Origin: Saccharomonospora sp. NB11
Lineage (GTDB): Bacteria > Actinomycetota > Actinomycetes > Mycobacteriales > Pseudonocardiaceae
DNA length: 64,000 bases
Direction of reading: 5' to 3'
Assembly: GCF_015910535.1 (NCBI RefSeq)
Contig: NZ_JACBJG010000014.1
Coordinates: 62,001-126,000, forward strand
The notes beneath the pieces were generated by a model. That model saw only the letters and a program-made list of their open reading frames with translations, was not told the DNA's origin and made no database searches. How positions within the stretch are numbered: position 1 is the first letter of the stretch; each line of letters opens with the position of its first letter. This document shows positions 9,093 to 20,131 of this stretch, in pieces. A program made the translations under genes and the position numbers.

Positions 9093-9797
9093 GTGATCAC
9101 GTGTGCCGTCGTGGTGCCCTCGCCGCCGCTGCTCGTGCCTGCTCTCGTGCCCGGCGCGGTCGAGCGCAGCGCTGCCGTGCGCGACGCCACGGTGAGCGTC
9201 GTGCGCGCCTTGGCACAGGTCGGCCGTCGGTGGGTCGCGGTCGGTGTGGCTGCGGCTCGACAGACGGTGCGGCCGAGTGCTCGCGGCAGCTTCGGTGGTT
9301 TCGGCGTGGACGTCCCCGTCGCGCTGTCCGACTCCGCGACCGAGGATCGGCGACGCTCCATGCCGCTGCCCGCACTCCTCGCGGGATGGCTCCGCGAACA
9401 GGCGGGAGCGGAGTCCGTGCGGGTGGAGCTCGTGGACGCCGGGGCGTCCGTCGAGGACTGTGTCGCACTCGGCGAGCAGCTCGCCCGCTCCGACGAGACG
9501 GCGCTGCTCGTGCTCGGTGACGGGTCGACCCGGCATGCGTCGGCTCCACCCGGATGGGCGGACCCACGAGCGGAGCCGTTCGACACCGTGGTGCGGACGG
9601 CGCTCGCCGAGGCGGACGACGAGGCGCTGCTGTCGCTCGACCCGGAGCTGGCCGTCGAGCTCCAGGCGGAGGGACGGGCGGCCTGGCAGGTGTTGGCGGG
9701 ACTCGCTCGTTCGACCGGGGACTGGAGCGGTGAACTTTGGTACTCCGACGCTCCGTTCGGCGTGGCCTACCACGTGGCGAAGTGGACGCGGTCGTGA
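9093..9797 (+). CDS. class III extradiol dioxygenase-like protein, conserved upstream of miaA
   Basis: This 234-residue protein has the N-terminal layout of class III extradiol ring-cleavage dioxygenase-like proteins ([17 protein letters not shown]), with a [12 protein letters not shown] segment near residue 145. The metal-binding histidines expected of an active dioxygenase are not obvious, so enzymatic activity is doubtful. The GTG start has a -10 box 8 bases before it and no ribosome site. The stop overlaps the miaA GTG (GTGA), placing it in one operon with miaA. The same pairing occurs in mycobacteria (Rv2728c next to miaA, Rv2727c). No pathway can be assigned with confidence. Confidence 0.72.
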   Translation: MITCAVVVPSPPLLVPALVPGAVERSAAVRDATVSVVRALAQVGRRWVAVGVAAARQTVRPSARGSFGGFGVDVPVALSDSATEDRRRSMPLPALLAGWLREQAGAESVRVELVDAGASVEDCVALGEQLARSDETALLVLGDGSTRHASAPPGWADPRAEPFDTVVRTALAEADDEALLSLDPELAVELQAEGRAAWQVLAGLARSTGDWSGELWYSDAPFGVAYHVAKWTRS

Positions 9798-10696
9798 TCG
9801 CGCCGGTCGCCGTCGTCGGGCCCACCGCCACGGGGAAGACGGCTCTCGGGGTGGAACTCGCGCTCGCGTTGGGCGGTGAGGTGGTCAACGCCGACGCCAT
9901 GCAGCTCTATCGGGGCATGGACATCGGCACGGCCAAGGCCACGAGCGAGGAACGGCGTGGCGTGCCGCACCACCTGTTGGACGTGCTCGACGTGACCGAG
10001 ACCGCCTCGGTGGCGGCGTACCAGAAGCAGGCCCGCGCGACGATCGAGTCGCTGTTGGACCGGGGTCGGGTCCCGGTGATCGTCGGCGGTTCGGGGTTGT
10101 ACGTGCAGTCGATCGTCGACGACCTGCGGTTTCCGGGGACCGATCCGGTCGTGCGACGGGATCTGGAGGAGCAGGCGCGAAATCAGGGGGCCGCGGCCCT
10201 CCACGCCCGGCTTGCGATGCTCGATCCCAAGGCGGCCGACACGATCCTGCCCACCGACACCCGACGGATCGTGCGGGCCCTGGAGGTCATCGCCGTCACG
10301 GGAGAGCCCTTCTCCGCGAACCTGCCCACCCCGGGACCGCCGCGCTACGGGACCGTGCTGATCGGCGTCGACCGCGCGGTGGCCGACCTCGACGAGCGGG
10401 TGGAGCAGCGTGTGGAGCACATGTTCGACGTCGGGCTGGTGGACGAGGTGCGCAGGCTCGAACAGCGCGGGTTGCGACACGGCAGGACGGCGTCGCGGGC
10501 GCTCGGGTACCGGCAGGTGCTCGACGCGCTCGCCGGGGACGGCGACCTCGACGCCGCCGCACGCGAGACGGTCGTGGCCACCCGGCGGTTCGTGCGGCGG
10601 CAACGATCGTGGTTCCGGCGTGACGACCGCATCACGTGGTTCGACGGCGGCGCGGACGATCTGGTCGGCGCCGTGCTCGCCCACCTCGACCCGTAA
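9794..10696 (+). CDS. miaA: tRNA dimethylallyltransferase
   Basis: This 300-residue enzyme transfers a dimethylallyl group to N6 of A37 in tRNAs, the step before MiaB. The P-loop is VGPTATGKT near the N-terminus. The conserved [20 protein letters not shown] and [10 protein letters not shown] motifs bind substrate. [15 protein letters not shown] and the C-terminal [10 protein letters not shown] plus [11 protein letters not shown] are also family-typical. The GTG at 9794 overlaps the preceding stop; longer in-frame starts fall inside the neighbour. The TAA stop overlaps the -10 box of the dapF promoter. Length is normal for the family. Confidence 0.95.
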   Translation: MIAPVAVVGPTATGKTALGVELALALGGEVVNADAMQLYRGMDIGTAKATSEERRGVPHHLLDVLDVTETASVAAYQKQARATIESLLDRGRVPVIVGGSGLYVQSIVDDLRFPGTDPVVRRDLEEQARNQGAAALHARLAMLDPKAADTILPTDTRRIVRALEVIAVTGEPFSANLPTPGPPRYGTVLIGVDRAVADLDERVEQRVEHMFDVGLVDEVRRLEQRGLRHGRTASRALGYRQVLDALAGDGDLDAAARETVVATRRFVRRQRSWFRRDDRITWFDGGADDLVGAVLAHLDP

Positions 10697-10699
10697 CCT
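10694..10699 (+). promoter_or_regulatory. -10 box of a leaderless dapF promoter
   Basis: TAACCT starts on the miaA stop codon TAA and is followed by 7 bases and the dapF ATG. No ribosome site is present in between. Confidence 0.5.
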
Positions 10700-10706
10700 G
10701 GACGTC

Positions 10707-11543
10707 ATGGCTGGCATCGAGTTTCTCAAGGGGCACGGCACCCAGAACGACTTCGTGCTCCTGCCCGACCCCGACGCGTCGTTGGAGCTGACCGCGCGAC
10801 GGGTGGCCGTGTTGTGCGACCGGCAGCAGGGGCTCGGTGCCGACGGCGTGTTGCGGGTCGTGCGGTCGTCGGCGATGGGTGTGGAGTCCAAGGGCGAGTG
10901 GTTCATGGACTACCGCAACGCCGACGGATCGATCGCGGAGATGTGCGGCAACGGGACACGGGTGTTCGCGCGCTACCTCGTCGAGGCGGGGCTGGAGGCG
11001 GGGCCGGAGTTCGTCGTGGCGACCCGGGCCGGCGATCGGCCGGTGCGCGTGCAGGGCGACGCGACGGGGGACCTCTCCGTGACCGTCCACATGGGACCTG
11101 TCGCCGTGACGGGGACCTCGGTGGCCGTCGTGGACGAGCGGCAGGTCTCCGGAGTCGCGGTGGACGTCGGCAATCCCCACCTCGTCTCGGTGATCGACGA
11201 GGACGTGGACACGCTCGACCTCAGCCGCGCGCCGCGCTACGACTCCGAGGTGTTCCCCGAGGGCGTCAACCTCGAATTCGTGAACGTGCTCGGTCCCGAC
11301 GCGCTGCGGATGCGCGTCCACGAACGCGGTGTGGGGGAGACCCGGGCGTGCGGAACGGGCACCGTGGCGGCGGCCGCGGCGGCGCTGCACCTGCGGGGCG
11401 AGGACGCGGGCGAGCTGACCGTCGACGTGCCGGGCGGTCGTGTCTCGGTGACCGTGCGCCAGGGCGCGTCGACACTCACCGGTCCCGCGACGTTCGTGGC
11501 GAAGGGTGAACTGGACGCCGACTGGTGGGACGCGCTCGACTAG
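10707..11543 (+). CDS. dapF: diaminopimelate epimerase
   Basis: This 278-residue cofactor-independent epimerase converts LL- to meso-diaminopimelate. The product is used for lysine and for the MurE step encoded at 32.8 kb. Both catalytic cysteines are visible: C80 in MCGNGTRVF and C215 in TRACGTGT. The N-terminal KGHGTQNDFVLL and GADGVL motifs are typical. The ATG is fixed by homology and by the -10 box 7 bases before it; it lies 10 bases after the miaA stop. The gene can thus be transcribed both from the miaA operon and from its own start. A 111-base gap with a hairpin separates it from hflX. Confidence 0.96.
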   Translation: MAGIEFLKGHGTQNDFVLLPDPDASLELTARRVAVLCDRQQGLGADGVLRVVRSSAMGVESKGEWFMDYRNADGSIAEMCGNGTRVFARYLVEAGLEAGPEFVVATRAGDRPVRVQGDATGDLSVTVHMGPVAVTGTSVAVVDERQVSGVAVDVGNPHLVSVIDEDVDTLDLSRAPRYDSEVFPEGVNLEFVNVLGPDALRMRVHERGVGETRACGTGTVAAAAAALHLRGEDAGELTVDVPGGRVSVTVRQGASTLTGPATFVAKGELDADWWDALD

Positions 11544-11624
11544 TCAGGAATGCGTCGTCGACTCCCCACGTTGTGCCAGGTGAACGAGCCGGCACCGCGT
11601 CCGAGCAGGTAAACGGCTCGACTT

Positions 11625-11654
11625 TCCCACGAACCGTGGGACGATAGGGAGACG
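11625..11654 (+). promoter_or_regulatory. palindrome and start region of hflX
   Basis: A perfect 7-bp inverted repeat TCCCACG/CGTGGGA with a 3-base spacer (11625-11641) ends 13 bases before the hflX ATG. Between them is GATAGGGAGACG. This can be read as a ribosome site (GGGAG) or as a degenerate -10 at leaderless spacing. The palindrome is therefore either a leader hairpin or an operator. Confidence 0.35.
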
Positions 11655-13112
11655 ATGACAGAACTGACACACGAGACTTCTCACGGTGCCGTCGAGGCCG
11701 CCGACGACGACATGGAACTGTCGCAAGGCGAACTCGAACTCTCCGACCGCGCCTCGCTGCGCCGGGTCGCGGGCCTGTCCACCGAACTGTCCGACGTCAC
11801 CGAGGTCGAGTACCGGAAGCTGCGGCTCGAACGGGTCGTGCTCGTCGGCGTGTGGACCGAGGGCACGGCGGCGCAGTCCGAGGAGTCTCTGGCCGAGCTC
11901 GCGCGGCTCGCCGAGACCGCGGGGTCGGAGGTGCTCGAAGGCCTGGTCCAGCGTCGCACGAGGCCGGACCCGTCCACCTACATCGGGTCGGGCAAGGTGC
12001 GCGAACTCGCCGACATCGTCCTGGCGACCGGCGCCGACACCGTGATCTGCGACGGCGAGCTGTCACCCGGGCAGCTTCGCAACCTGGAGGAGAAGCTGCG
12101 GGTCAAGGTCATCGACCGCACCGCGTTGATCCTCGACATCTTCGCTCAGCACGCGCGGTCTCGGGAGGGCAAGGCGCAGGTCGAACTGGCCCAGTTGCAG
12201 TACCTCATCCCGCGACTGCGTGGGTGGGGCCAGTCGCTGTCGCGGCAGGCCGGTGGTCGTGCCGGTGGCGCCAACGGTGGTGTGGGTCTACGTGGTCCCG
12301 GTGAGACGAAGCTCGAAACCGACCGCCGCCGCATCAACAAGCGCGTCGCGAAGCTGCGCAAGGACATCGCCGCGATGGACACGATCCGGGCCACGAAACG
12401 CGGCCGTCGGGTCGCCAACCAGGTGCCGAGCGTGGCACTCGTCGGCTACACCAACGCCGGCAAGTCGAGCCTGCTGAACGCCATCACCGGTGCCGGTGTG
12501 CTGGTGGAGGACGCGTTGTTCGCGACGCTCGACCCCACTACGCGCAGGGCGGCCACGCCCGACGGGCTCGTGTACACCCTGACCGACACCGTGGGCTTCG
12601 TGCGGCACCTGCCCCACCAGTTGGTCGACGCGTTCCGCTCGACGCTCGACGAGGCCGCCGACGCGGATTTGCTGGTGCACGTCGTCGATGGTGCGGCACC
12701 GTCGCCCGAGGATCAGGTCGCCGCCGTGCGCGAGGTGCTCGGTGAGATCGCCGAGAAGCGGTCGGAGTCGTTGCCGCCGGAACTCGTGGTGGTGAACAAG
12801 GCCGACCGCGCCGACGAGGTGACACTCGCGCGACTGCGGAATCTGCTGCCCGACGCCGTCGTGGTGTCGGCGCACAGCGGTCAGGGAATCGACACGTTGG
12901 TCGCCGAGATCGCCTCTCGGTTGCCCCGCCCCGACACCGTCGTGGAGGTGCTCGTGCCGTACACGCACGGCGAACTCGTCGCCCGGGCGCACGCGGAGGG
13001 CGAGGTCCTCGGAGAGGAACACCGGCCGGAAGGCACTCTGCTCAAGGCGAGGGTGCGCCCGGAGCTGGCTTCCACCTTGTCCGCCTACGTCACGGACGGC
13101 TCGCGCGCGTGA
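11655..13112 (+). CDS. hflX: ribosome-associated GTPase HflX
   Basis: This 485-residue protein is a GTPase that splits or rescues stalled 70S ribosomes under stress. The N-terminal HflX domain includes [10 protein letters not shown] and [30 protein letters not shown] glycine-rich loop around residues 195-215 ([10 protein letters not shown], then [12 protein letters not shown]) links to the G domain. The G domain has P-loop GYTNAGKSS, switch II DTVGF and the NKAD specificity motif. An acidic N-terminal extension of about 35 residues precedes the conserved core. It follows dapF, a common actinobacterial order. Confidence 0.95.
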   Translation: MTELTHETSHGAVEAADDDMELSQGELELSDRASLRRVAGLSTELSDVTEVEYRKLRLERVVLVGVWTEGTAAQSEESLAELARLAETAGSEVLEGLVQRRTRPDPSTYIGSGKVRELADIVLATGADTVICDGELSPGQLRNLEEKLRVKVIDRTALILDIFAQHARSREGKAQVELAQLQYLIPRLRGWGQSLSRQAGGRAGGANGGVGLRGPGETKLETDRRRINKRVAKLRKDIAAMDTIRATKRGRRVANQVPSVALVGYTNAGKSSLLNAITGAGVLVEDALFATLDPTTRRAATPDGLVYTLTDTVGFVRHLPHQLVDAFRSTLDEAADADLLVHVVDGAAPSPEDQVAAVREVLGEIAEKRSESLPPELVVVNKADRADEVTLARLRNLLPDAVVVSAHSGQGIDTLVAEIASRLPRPDTVVEVLVPYTHGELVARAHAEGEVLGEEHRPEGTLLKARVRPELASTLSAYVTDGSRA

Positions 13113-13115
13113 CGC

Positions 13116-13121
13116 TACCGT
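13116..13121 (+). promoter_or_regulatory. -10 box of the 13.1 kb secreted-protein gene
   Basis: TACCGT is followed by 6 bases and the GTG at 13128; it lies 3 bases after the hflX stop. No ribosome site is visible. Confidence 0.4.
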
Positions 13122-13127
13122 AGCGGT

Positions 13128-14156
13128 GTGGGACGACGACTGGGTTCGGCCGCTACCGCGGCGGCGCTCGCGATCACGCTGATCGTTCCGGCCTGGGCGG
13201 GAGCGTCGCCCGACGCGTCCCCGCCCGCTCCGGAGGTGCTCTGTCACATCGACGACCCACGTCTGGAAGAGCTTTCCGGACTGGCCGCCGACTCCGAGTA
13301 CGTCTACGCCGTGCCCGACGGCGGGGAGCGGCTGGAGGTCGCCGTCCTGGACGACGACTGCCAGGTGCGTGAGGTGCTGACGGCGCCCACCGACCCGTAC
13401 GACGTCGAGGACCTCGCGCTCGCACCGGACGGGACGCTGTGGCTCGGCGACATCGGCGACAACCGCGCCGTTCGCGAGACGGTGGCGTTGCACGCGTTGA
13501 CGCGAGACGGCACCGCGACGCTCTACCGGCTCACCTACCCGGATCGGCCCCAGGACGCGGAGGCCCTCGTGCTCGACCCGTCCGGGACGCCGTACGTCGT
13601 CACCAAGAGCGCGTTCGGTGCCTCCGACGTCTACCGCCCTGCGAAGGAGCTGACGAGCCCGGGACCGACCCCGATGGAGAAGGTCGGCTCGGTGTCGTTC
13701 CTGCCGACCGGCACGCCCGGTGGGCAGGTCGGGGCGGTGAGCAGCATGTTGGTCACCGGTGCCGCGATGTCGGCCGACGGCAGCGTGGTCGCCCTCCGCA
13801 CGTACACCGACGCCTACCTGTATCCCGTGACCGACGGGGACCTCGTGGAGGCGTTCACCCGTGAGCCGGTCCGGGTGCCGCTGCCGAACGAGCCGCAGGG
13901 GGAAGCCATCGCGTTCACTCCCGACGGCACGTTGTTGTCGGCCGGGGAGGGAATCGGGGAGCCGCTTCGAGCCGTGCCGGACGCGGCGTCACTCGTGCGC
14001 CCGGGTGAGCGGACCGAGGGCCGCGGGGACCGGGGATCGTCCGAGGAGTCGACCGGCGGTGAGGAAAGCGGGTTGAGTCCCGTGCCCGCGGCGGCCGTGG
14101 CGATTGCCGTCGCCGCGGTACTCGTCGTCTTGGGAAGTCGTCGCCGTCGACGCTGA
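13128..14156 (+). CDS. secreted, membrane-anchored beta-propeller-like protein
   Basis: This is a 342-residue protein without a firm family name. It has an N-terminal signal peptide (basic MGRR, hydrophobic core, cleavage near AWAGAS). A long beta-rich domain contains repeated segments such as VEDLALAPDGTLWLGDIGDN and GEAIAFTPDGTLLSAGEG, typical of blades in NHL- or esterase-like propellers. A charged linker follows. A C-terminal transmembrane helix ends in an arginine-rich cytoplasmic tail (GSRRRRR), so the protein would face outside and be held in the membrane. The single cysteine pair in the mature part (CHI and DDC) could form a disulfide. It lies 15 bases after hflX and ends convergent to lexA. 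Confidence 0.7.
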   Translation: MGRRLGSAATAAALAITLIVPAWAGASPDASPPAPEVLCHIDDPRLEELSGLAADSEYVYAVPDGGERLEVAVLDDDCQVREVLTAPTDPYDVEDLALAPDGTLWLGDIGDNRAVRETVALHALTRDGTATLYRLTYPDRPQDAEALVLDPSGTPYVVTKSAFGASDVYRPAKELTSPGPTPMEKVGSVSFLPTGTPGGQVGAVSSMLVTGAAMSADGSVVALRTYTDAYLYPVTDGDLVEAFTREPVRVPLPNEPQGEAIAFTPDGTLLSAGEGIGEPLRAVPDAASLVRPGERTEGRGDRGSSEESTGGEESGLSPVPAAAVAIAVAAVLVVLGSRRRRR

Positions 14157-14233
14157 CGTCTCCCGCGATCGCCGTCACGAAACGACGCGGCAATTCACGG
14201 GCGGCGATTCTGTGCGCGGAGACCCCGCGTCGC

Positions 14234-15007
14234 TCAGAGTCGACGAAGAACGGCGACGACCTTGCCGAGGATCGTGGCCTCGTCACCGGGGATCGGGTCG
14301 TAGGCATCGTTGTGCGGCATCAGCCACACGTGCCCGTCGTCCCGGCGCTTGAATGTCTTCACGGTGGCTTCGCCGTCGATCATCGCCGCGACGATGTCGC
14401 CGTTCTCCGCGGTCGGTTGTTGACGTACCACGACCCAGTCCCCGTCGGTGATCGCGGCGCCGATCATCGAATCGCCCGTGACGCTGAGGAGAAAGACCTC
14501 GCCCTCGCCGACGATGTCCTTCGGCAACGGGAAGACGTCCTCGATGGACTCCTCGGCCAGCACCGGGCCACCCGCCGCGATGCGTCCGACGAGCGGGACC
14601 AGTGCGGGTTGCGGGAGGGTGGTGGCCTCGTCGGACGAGTCGGAACCGGCCGCCGCTGTCGCGGTGCCCGCCGCGGGGGAGGCGCCGCCGTCACGGTCGA
14701 TCGCGAGCACCCCGACGGCCCGGGGCCGATTCGCATCGCGGCGGAGATATCCCTTGCGCTGCAATGCCTTCAGTTGATGGGAAACCGACGAGGTCGAGGT
14801 GAGACCGACCGCCTCGCCGATTTCTCGGACGCTCGGCGGATATCCGTGTCGCTCCACCCAGGTGCGAATGACGTCGAGGACTTTCCGCTGGCGCGGTGTC
14901 AGGCTTTCGTCCGGGTTCTCGACCGGGCGCGGAAGGTCGGAAACCTCACCGCTGCTCACGTCGTTGCCCGTTGTCTTGCGTGCCACCGCGATTTGCCTCC
15001 CAGTCAT
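14234..15007 (-). CDS. lexA: LexA repressor, SOS regulator
   Basis: LexA represses DNA-damage genes and self-cleaves when RecA is activated. With the ATG at 15007 the product has 257 residues. The N-terminal winged helix (about 37-100) has [22 protein letters not shown] as its recognition region. The linker is long and Ala/Ser/Thr-rich (about 105-135). The S24 peptidase domain has the A145-G146 cleavage site in RIAAGGPVL, the nucleophile S180 in TGDSM and the general base K217. An in-frame GTG at 15037 would add ten residues and lies closer to the predicted transcription start, so the start is not certain. Its promoter carries an SOS box, so it is autoregulated. Confidence 0.93.
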   Translation of the reverse strand: MTGRQIAVARKTTGNDVSSGEVSDLPRPVENPDESLTPRQRKVLDVIRTWVERHGYPPSVREIGEAVGLTSTSSVSHQLKALQRKGYLRRDANRPRAVGVLAIDRDGGASPAAGTATAAAGSDSSDEATTLPQPALVPLVGRIAAGGPVLAEESIEDVFPLPKDIVGEGEVFLLSVTGDSMIGAAITDGDWVVVRQQPTAENGDIVAAMIDGEATVKTFKRRDDGHVWLMPHNDAYDPIPGDEATILGKVVAVLRRL

Positions 15008-15048
15008 GAGTCGCCCGTTGTGGGCGCTCGTGTACACATCCGGTTGCG

Positions 15049-15089
15049 ACGCTAGTCCGCTTCGTCGGGGATTTCAAACATTTGTTCGA
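15049..15089 (-). promoter_or_regulatory. lexA promoter with overlapping SOS box
   Basis: Reading toward lexA there is a -35 TTGAAA (15077-15072), a 17-base spacer and a -10 TAGCGT (15054-15049). The 16-base SOS box TCAAACATTTGTTCGA (15074-15089) overlaps the -35. It differs from the actinobacterial TCGAAC-N4-GTTCGA palindrome by one arm base. LexA bound here would block RNA polymerase. Confidence 0.75.
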
Positions 15090-15153
15090 CCTACACGCCG
15101 CATGCTCTCGATTTTCGCACGCGTTGGTGGTGCACATTCGCACGGGCGTTCGA

Positions 15154-15169
15154 TAGAACGAGTGTTCGA
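15154..15169 (+). promoter_or_regulatory. second SOS box, upstream of the divergent small gene
   Basis: TAGAACGAGTGTTCGA matches the TCGAAC-N4-GTTCGA palindrome with one arm mismatch. It lies 55 bases before the ATG at 15225 and 65 bases from the lexA SOS box, so it most likely controls the rightward gene. Confidence 0.7.
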
Positions 15170-15224
15170 TCGCGGGGGACGTGTCGCTGTCCGAGGTTCG
15201 CTCGTCGATGAAGAGGTGGTTGGC

Positions 15225-15530
15225 ATGGTGCTGGTGGCGCCGCGGTCCCGTGTCCGTCGGATTTCCCAACGGCCGCCCGTCGGGGTGGGCGTTCGGCATT
15301 CGCGGCGTCCTCCGTCGCGGCCGAGCGCCGCGCCGGGGTTGCGGCGAGGGCGGGCCGTTCGTGCCGTCCCCGGCGGCGGCTCCGGTGGGGGTGGCTGGCT
15401 GTGGCAACTCGTGGTGACCGTGACGGTCGCCGCCGCCGTGGTCGCGGCGGGGCTCGCCGTGGGCGTGGAACTCGACTCCGGGGATCGTGTCGACGGAGGC
15501 TCCGGTGAGGTCGTCCCGTACGGCCCGTAG
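15225..15530 (+). CDS. small SOS-linked membrane protein, ChiZ-like but lacking LysM
   Basis: This is a 101-residue protein with three parts: a strongly basic, arginine/proline-rich cytoplasmic N-terminus of about 50 residues, one transmembrane helix (around LVVTVTVAAAVVAAGLAVGV), and a short acidic extracellular tail of about 20 residues. The layout and the place divergent to lexA match the mycobacterial SOS gene Rv2719c/chiZ, which arrests division on damage, except that the C-terminal LysM domain is absent. AAGAGGTGG before the ATG is a possible ribosome site. An SOS box lies upstream. Homology to ChiZ is inference from context and topology, because such sequences are too low in complexity for certainty. 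Confidence 0.6.
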   Translation: MVLVAPRSRVRRISQRPPVGVGVRHSRRPPSRPSAAPGLRRGRAVRAVPGGGSGGGGWLWQLVVTVTVAAAVVAAGLAVGVELDSGDRVDGGSGEVVPYGP

Positions 15531-15690
15531 GCTGTCCGGTCGGGCTCGCGAGCGGTGTCGGTGCGCGTGGAGCGCGGCCGTGTCGGTGGGCGTCGATCTC
15601 CGAACGAGGCATGGCATCCTAGGCCGGATTCACGCCCGTCGGTGTGAGGGGGGTCCGGTTGCGGCACCTCGGGGGTCGGCTTATCGTCAA

Positions 15691-15738
15691 CCCCAACATC
15701 TAGTAGTTACATCGCTGTAGTTGGTCTACAGGTTGGGG
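15691..15738 (+). promoter_or_regulatory. candidate tandem NrdR operator and nrdR-nrdJ promoter
   Basis: The 340-base gap before nrdR holds two dyads about 21 bases (two helical turns) apart. The first is centred on CTAG at 15700-15703 with AAC/GTT outer arms. The second is the perfect CTGTAG/CTACAG repeat with a 5-base spacer (15715-15731). Both sit inside a wider imperfect repeat CCCCAAC...GTTGGGG (15691-15738). TAGGAT at 15739-15744 could be the -10. NrdR sites in other bacteria are paired at integral helical turns, which is why this is proposed. The rest of the gap (15531-15690, 15745-15870) shows nothing recognisable. Confidence 0.45.
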
Positions 15739-15870
15739 TAGGATCGAGGTCTCGCTCGCGATCGGTGTTGTCCGTTCGGGGCGTGGGCGACACTCACGCG
15801 CGGTATGCCGTGAGATGCGGTTGTGGTGACGTTCCCGCTGCGGTGGGACTGTTTCGGGAGGTGTTCGGCC

Positions 15871-16350
15871 GTGCGGTGTCCGTTCTGTCGACACGCGGAC
15901 TCCAGGGTCGTCGATTCCCGTGAGGTGGACGAGGGGCAGGCGATCCGACGACGTCGGTCGTGCTCGGCCTGTGGTCGCCGGTTCACGACGTCGGAGACGA
16001 TGGTGCTCGCCGTCGTCAAGCGGTCGGGAGTGACCGAACAGTTCAGCCGCGACAAAGTGGTCCGGGGTGTGCGCCGCGCGTGTCAGGGGCGTCCGGTCGA
16101 CGACGACGCTCTCAAGCAGCTGGCTCAGAAGGTCGAGGAGTCGATCAGGGCGACCGGGGTCGCGGAGATCCCGAGTCACGAGGTGGGTCTCGCCATCCTC
16201 GGCCCGCTGCGTGAGCTCGATGCCGTCGCGTACCTGAGGTTCGCGAGTGTCTACCGATCCTTCTCGTCGATCGAGGACTTCGAGTCCGAGATCAAGAACC
16301 TGCGTGAGGCGATCGCCGAAGAGGCGGCCCAGCAGGACCGCAGCGAGTGA
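15871..16350 (+). CDS. nrdR: transcriptional repressor NrdR
   Basis: This 159-residue regulator senses dATP/ATP and represses ribonucleotide reductase genes. The N-terminal zinc ribbon has C3, C6, C31 and C34 (CPFC and CSAC). The ATP-cone domain covers roughly residues 46-136 and begins with [16 protein letters not shown]. The GTG at 15871 is chosen because it starts right at the zinc ribbon and GGGAGG lies about 10 bases upstream; a longer in-frame start would add a non-conserved 16-residue leader. It is followed by nrdJ after 56 bases, the usual autoregulated pair in actinobacteria. Confidence 0.96.
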   Translation: MRCPFCRHADSRVVDSREVDEGQAIRRRRSCSACGRRFTTSETMVLAVVKRSGVTEQFSRDKVVRGVRRACQGRPVDDDALKQLAQKVEESIRATGVAEIPSHEVGLAILGPLRELDAVAYLRFASVYRSFSSIEDFESEIKNLREAIAEEAAQQDRSE

Positions 16351-16406
16351 GGACGTGGGCGACGAGTCACGTCGCCACAAGTTTCGACAACGCGGGAGTG
16401 GGAGTC

Positions 16407-19259
<2,853 letters not shown>

Positions 19260-19276
19260 CGGACGGTTCACGACGA

Positions 19277-19310
19277 GGGGGAGTCGACCGCCGGGGTCGG
19301 CTCCCCCTTT
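19277..19310 (+). terminator. nrdJ terminator
   Basis: A 13-bp stem with one G-T wobble (19277-19289 with 19295-19307) has a 5-base loop and is followed by TTT, 17 bases after the nrdJ stop. Confidence 0.8.
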
Positions 19311-19363
19311 CGTGTGCGCGGAGAACGAGCGTCGGCCTTCCCGCGGTGCAACAGTGGTGATTC

Positions 19364-20131
19364 GTGAGCACGGTGGCTGTCACGGGAGGAACCGGCACTC
19401 TCGGCCGGGCGGTCGTGGGTGCGCTCGTGGCCGCCGGTCACGACGTCGTGGTGACGAGTCGGTCGTCGTCCTCGACACGGGAGGGGGTGCGCACGGTACG
19501 GGTCGACTACCGCGACCCCGCCGGGCTCGGACGCGCGTTCGACGGCGCCGAGGCGGTGGTGCACTGCGCCACCAACGTCAGCGGCCGTCATGGCGGCGAG
19601 GCGGAGCTGGGTGAGCGGGTCCTGGCAGCCGCCCACGCAGCCGGATGCGGGCACCTGGTGTACGTCTCGATCGTCGGCGCCGACCGTATTCCTCTGCCGT
19701 ACTACCGGGCCAAGTCGGCCACGGAACGCCTCGTGGAGAACGGGGACGTGCCGTGGACGATTCTGCGGGCGACCCAGTTCCACGAGTTGATCGTCCGACT
19801 GTCGGCGCTGCTGACACGGCTGCCGCTCGTGCTCGTCCCGAACATCCGGTTCCAGCCGGTGTCCGCCACCGAGGTGGGCGCGCGGCTGGCCGACCTGGCG
19901 ACCCACGCCCCGGCGGGACGGGTGCGGGAGTTCGGTGGCCCCGAGATCGAGAACTGGCCCGATCTCGTTCGACAGTTCCAGGCGGCGACCGGTCAGACTC
20001 GCCCGGTGCGGCCGATCCGGTTGTTCGGGTCGATCTACGAGGGCTATCGCGACGGGCACCACCTGGCGCCCGTCGGCGACAAGGGAACGATCACCTTCCA
20101 GGACTTCCTGGCCGCTCGCTTCCCCGAGTGA
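19364..20131 (+). CDS. NmrA/SDR-type NAD(P)-binding oxidoreductase-like protein
   Basis: This 255-residue protein is of the atypical short-chain dehydrogenase class. The dinucleotide-binding loop TGGTGTLGRAV lies at the N-terminus, followed by VVTSRSSSSTR at the point where NADPH-specific members carry basic residues, and VHCATNVSG after beta-4. YYRAKSATERLVENGDVPWTILRATQF is typical of NmrA/complex-I-assembly-like proteins, where the segment reads as a YxxxK-like site of uncertain activity. Substrate is unknown. The GTG start lies 54 bases after the nrdJ terminator. The 3' end overlaps the convergent peptidase gene by 41 bases. Confidence 0.78.
   Translation: MSTVAVTGGTGTLGRAVVGALVAAGHDVVVTSRSSSSTREGVRTVRVDYRDPAGLGRAFDGAEAVVHCATNVSGRHGGEAELGERVLAAAHAAGCGHLVYVSIVGADRIPLPYYRAKSATERLVENGDVPWTILRATQFHELIVRLSALLTRLPLVLVPNIRFQPVSATEVGARLADLATHAPAGRVREFGGPEIENWPDLVRQFQAATGQTRPVRPIRLFGSIYEGYRDGHHLAPVGDKGTITFQDFLAARFPE

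Noticed and set aside
14157-14233. Terminator between the secreted-protein gene and lexA
   Set aside because: Only a 7-bp stem (ATCGCCG/CGGCGAT) with a 27-base loop is present, too weak to call.
15531-16406. Adenosylcobalamin riboswitch before nrdR-nrdJ
   Set aside because: Considered because nrdJ needs B12, but no B12-box-like GCCACTG or matching structure is visible; NrdR control explains the region better. A covariance-model scan would settle it.
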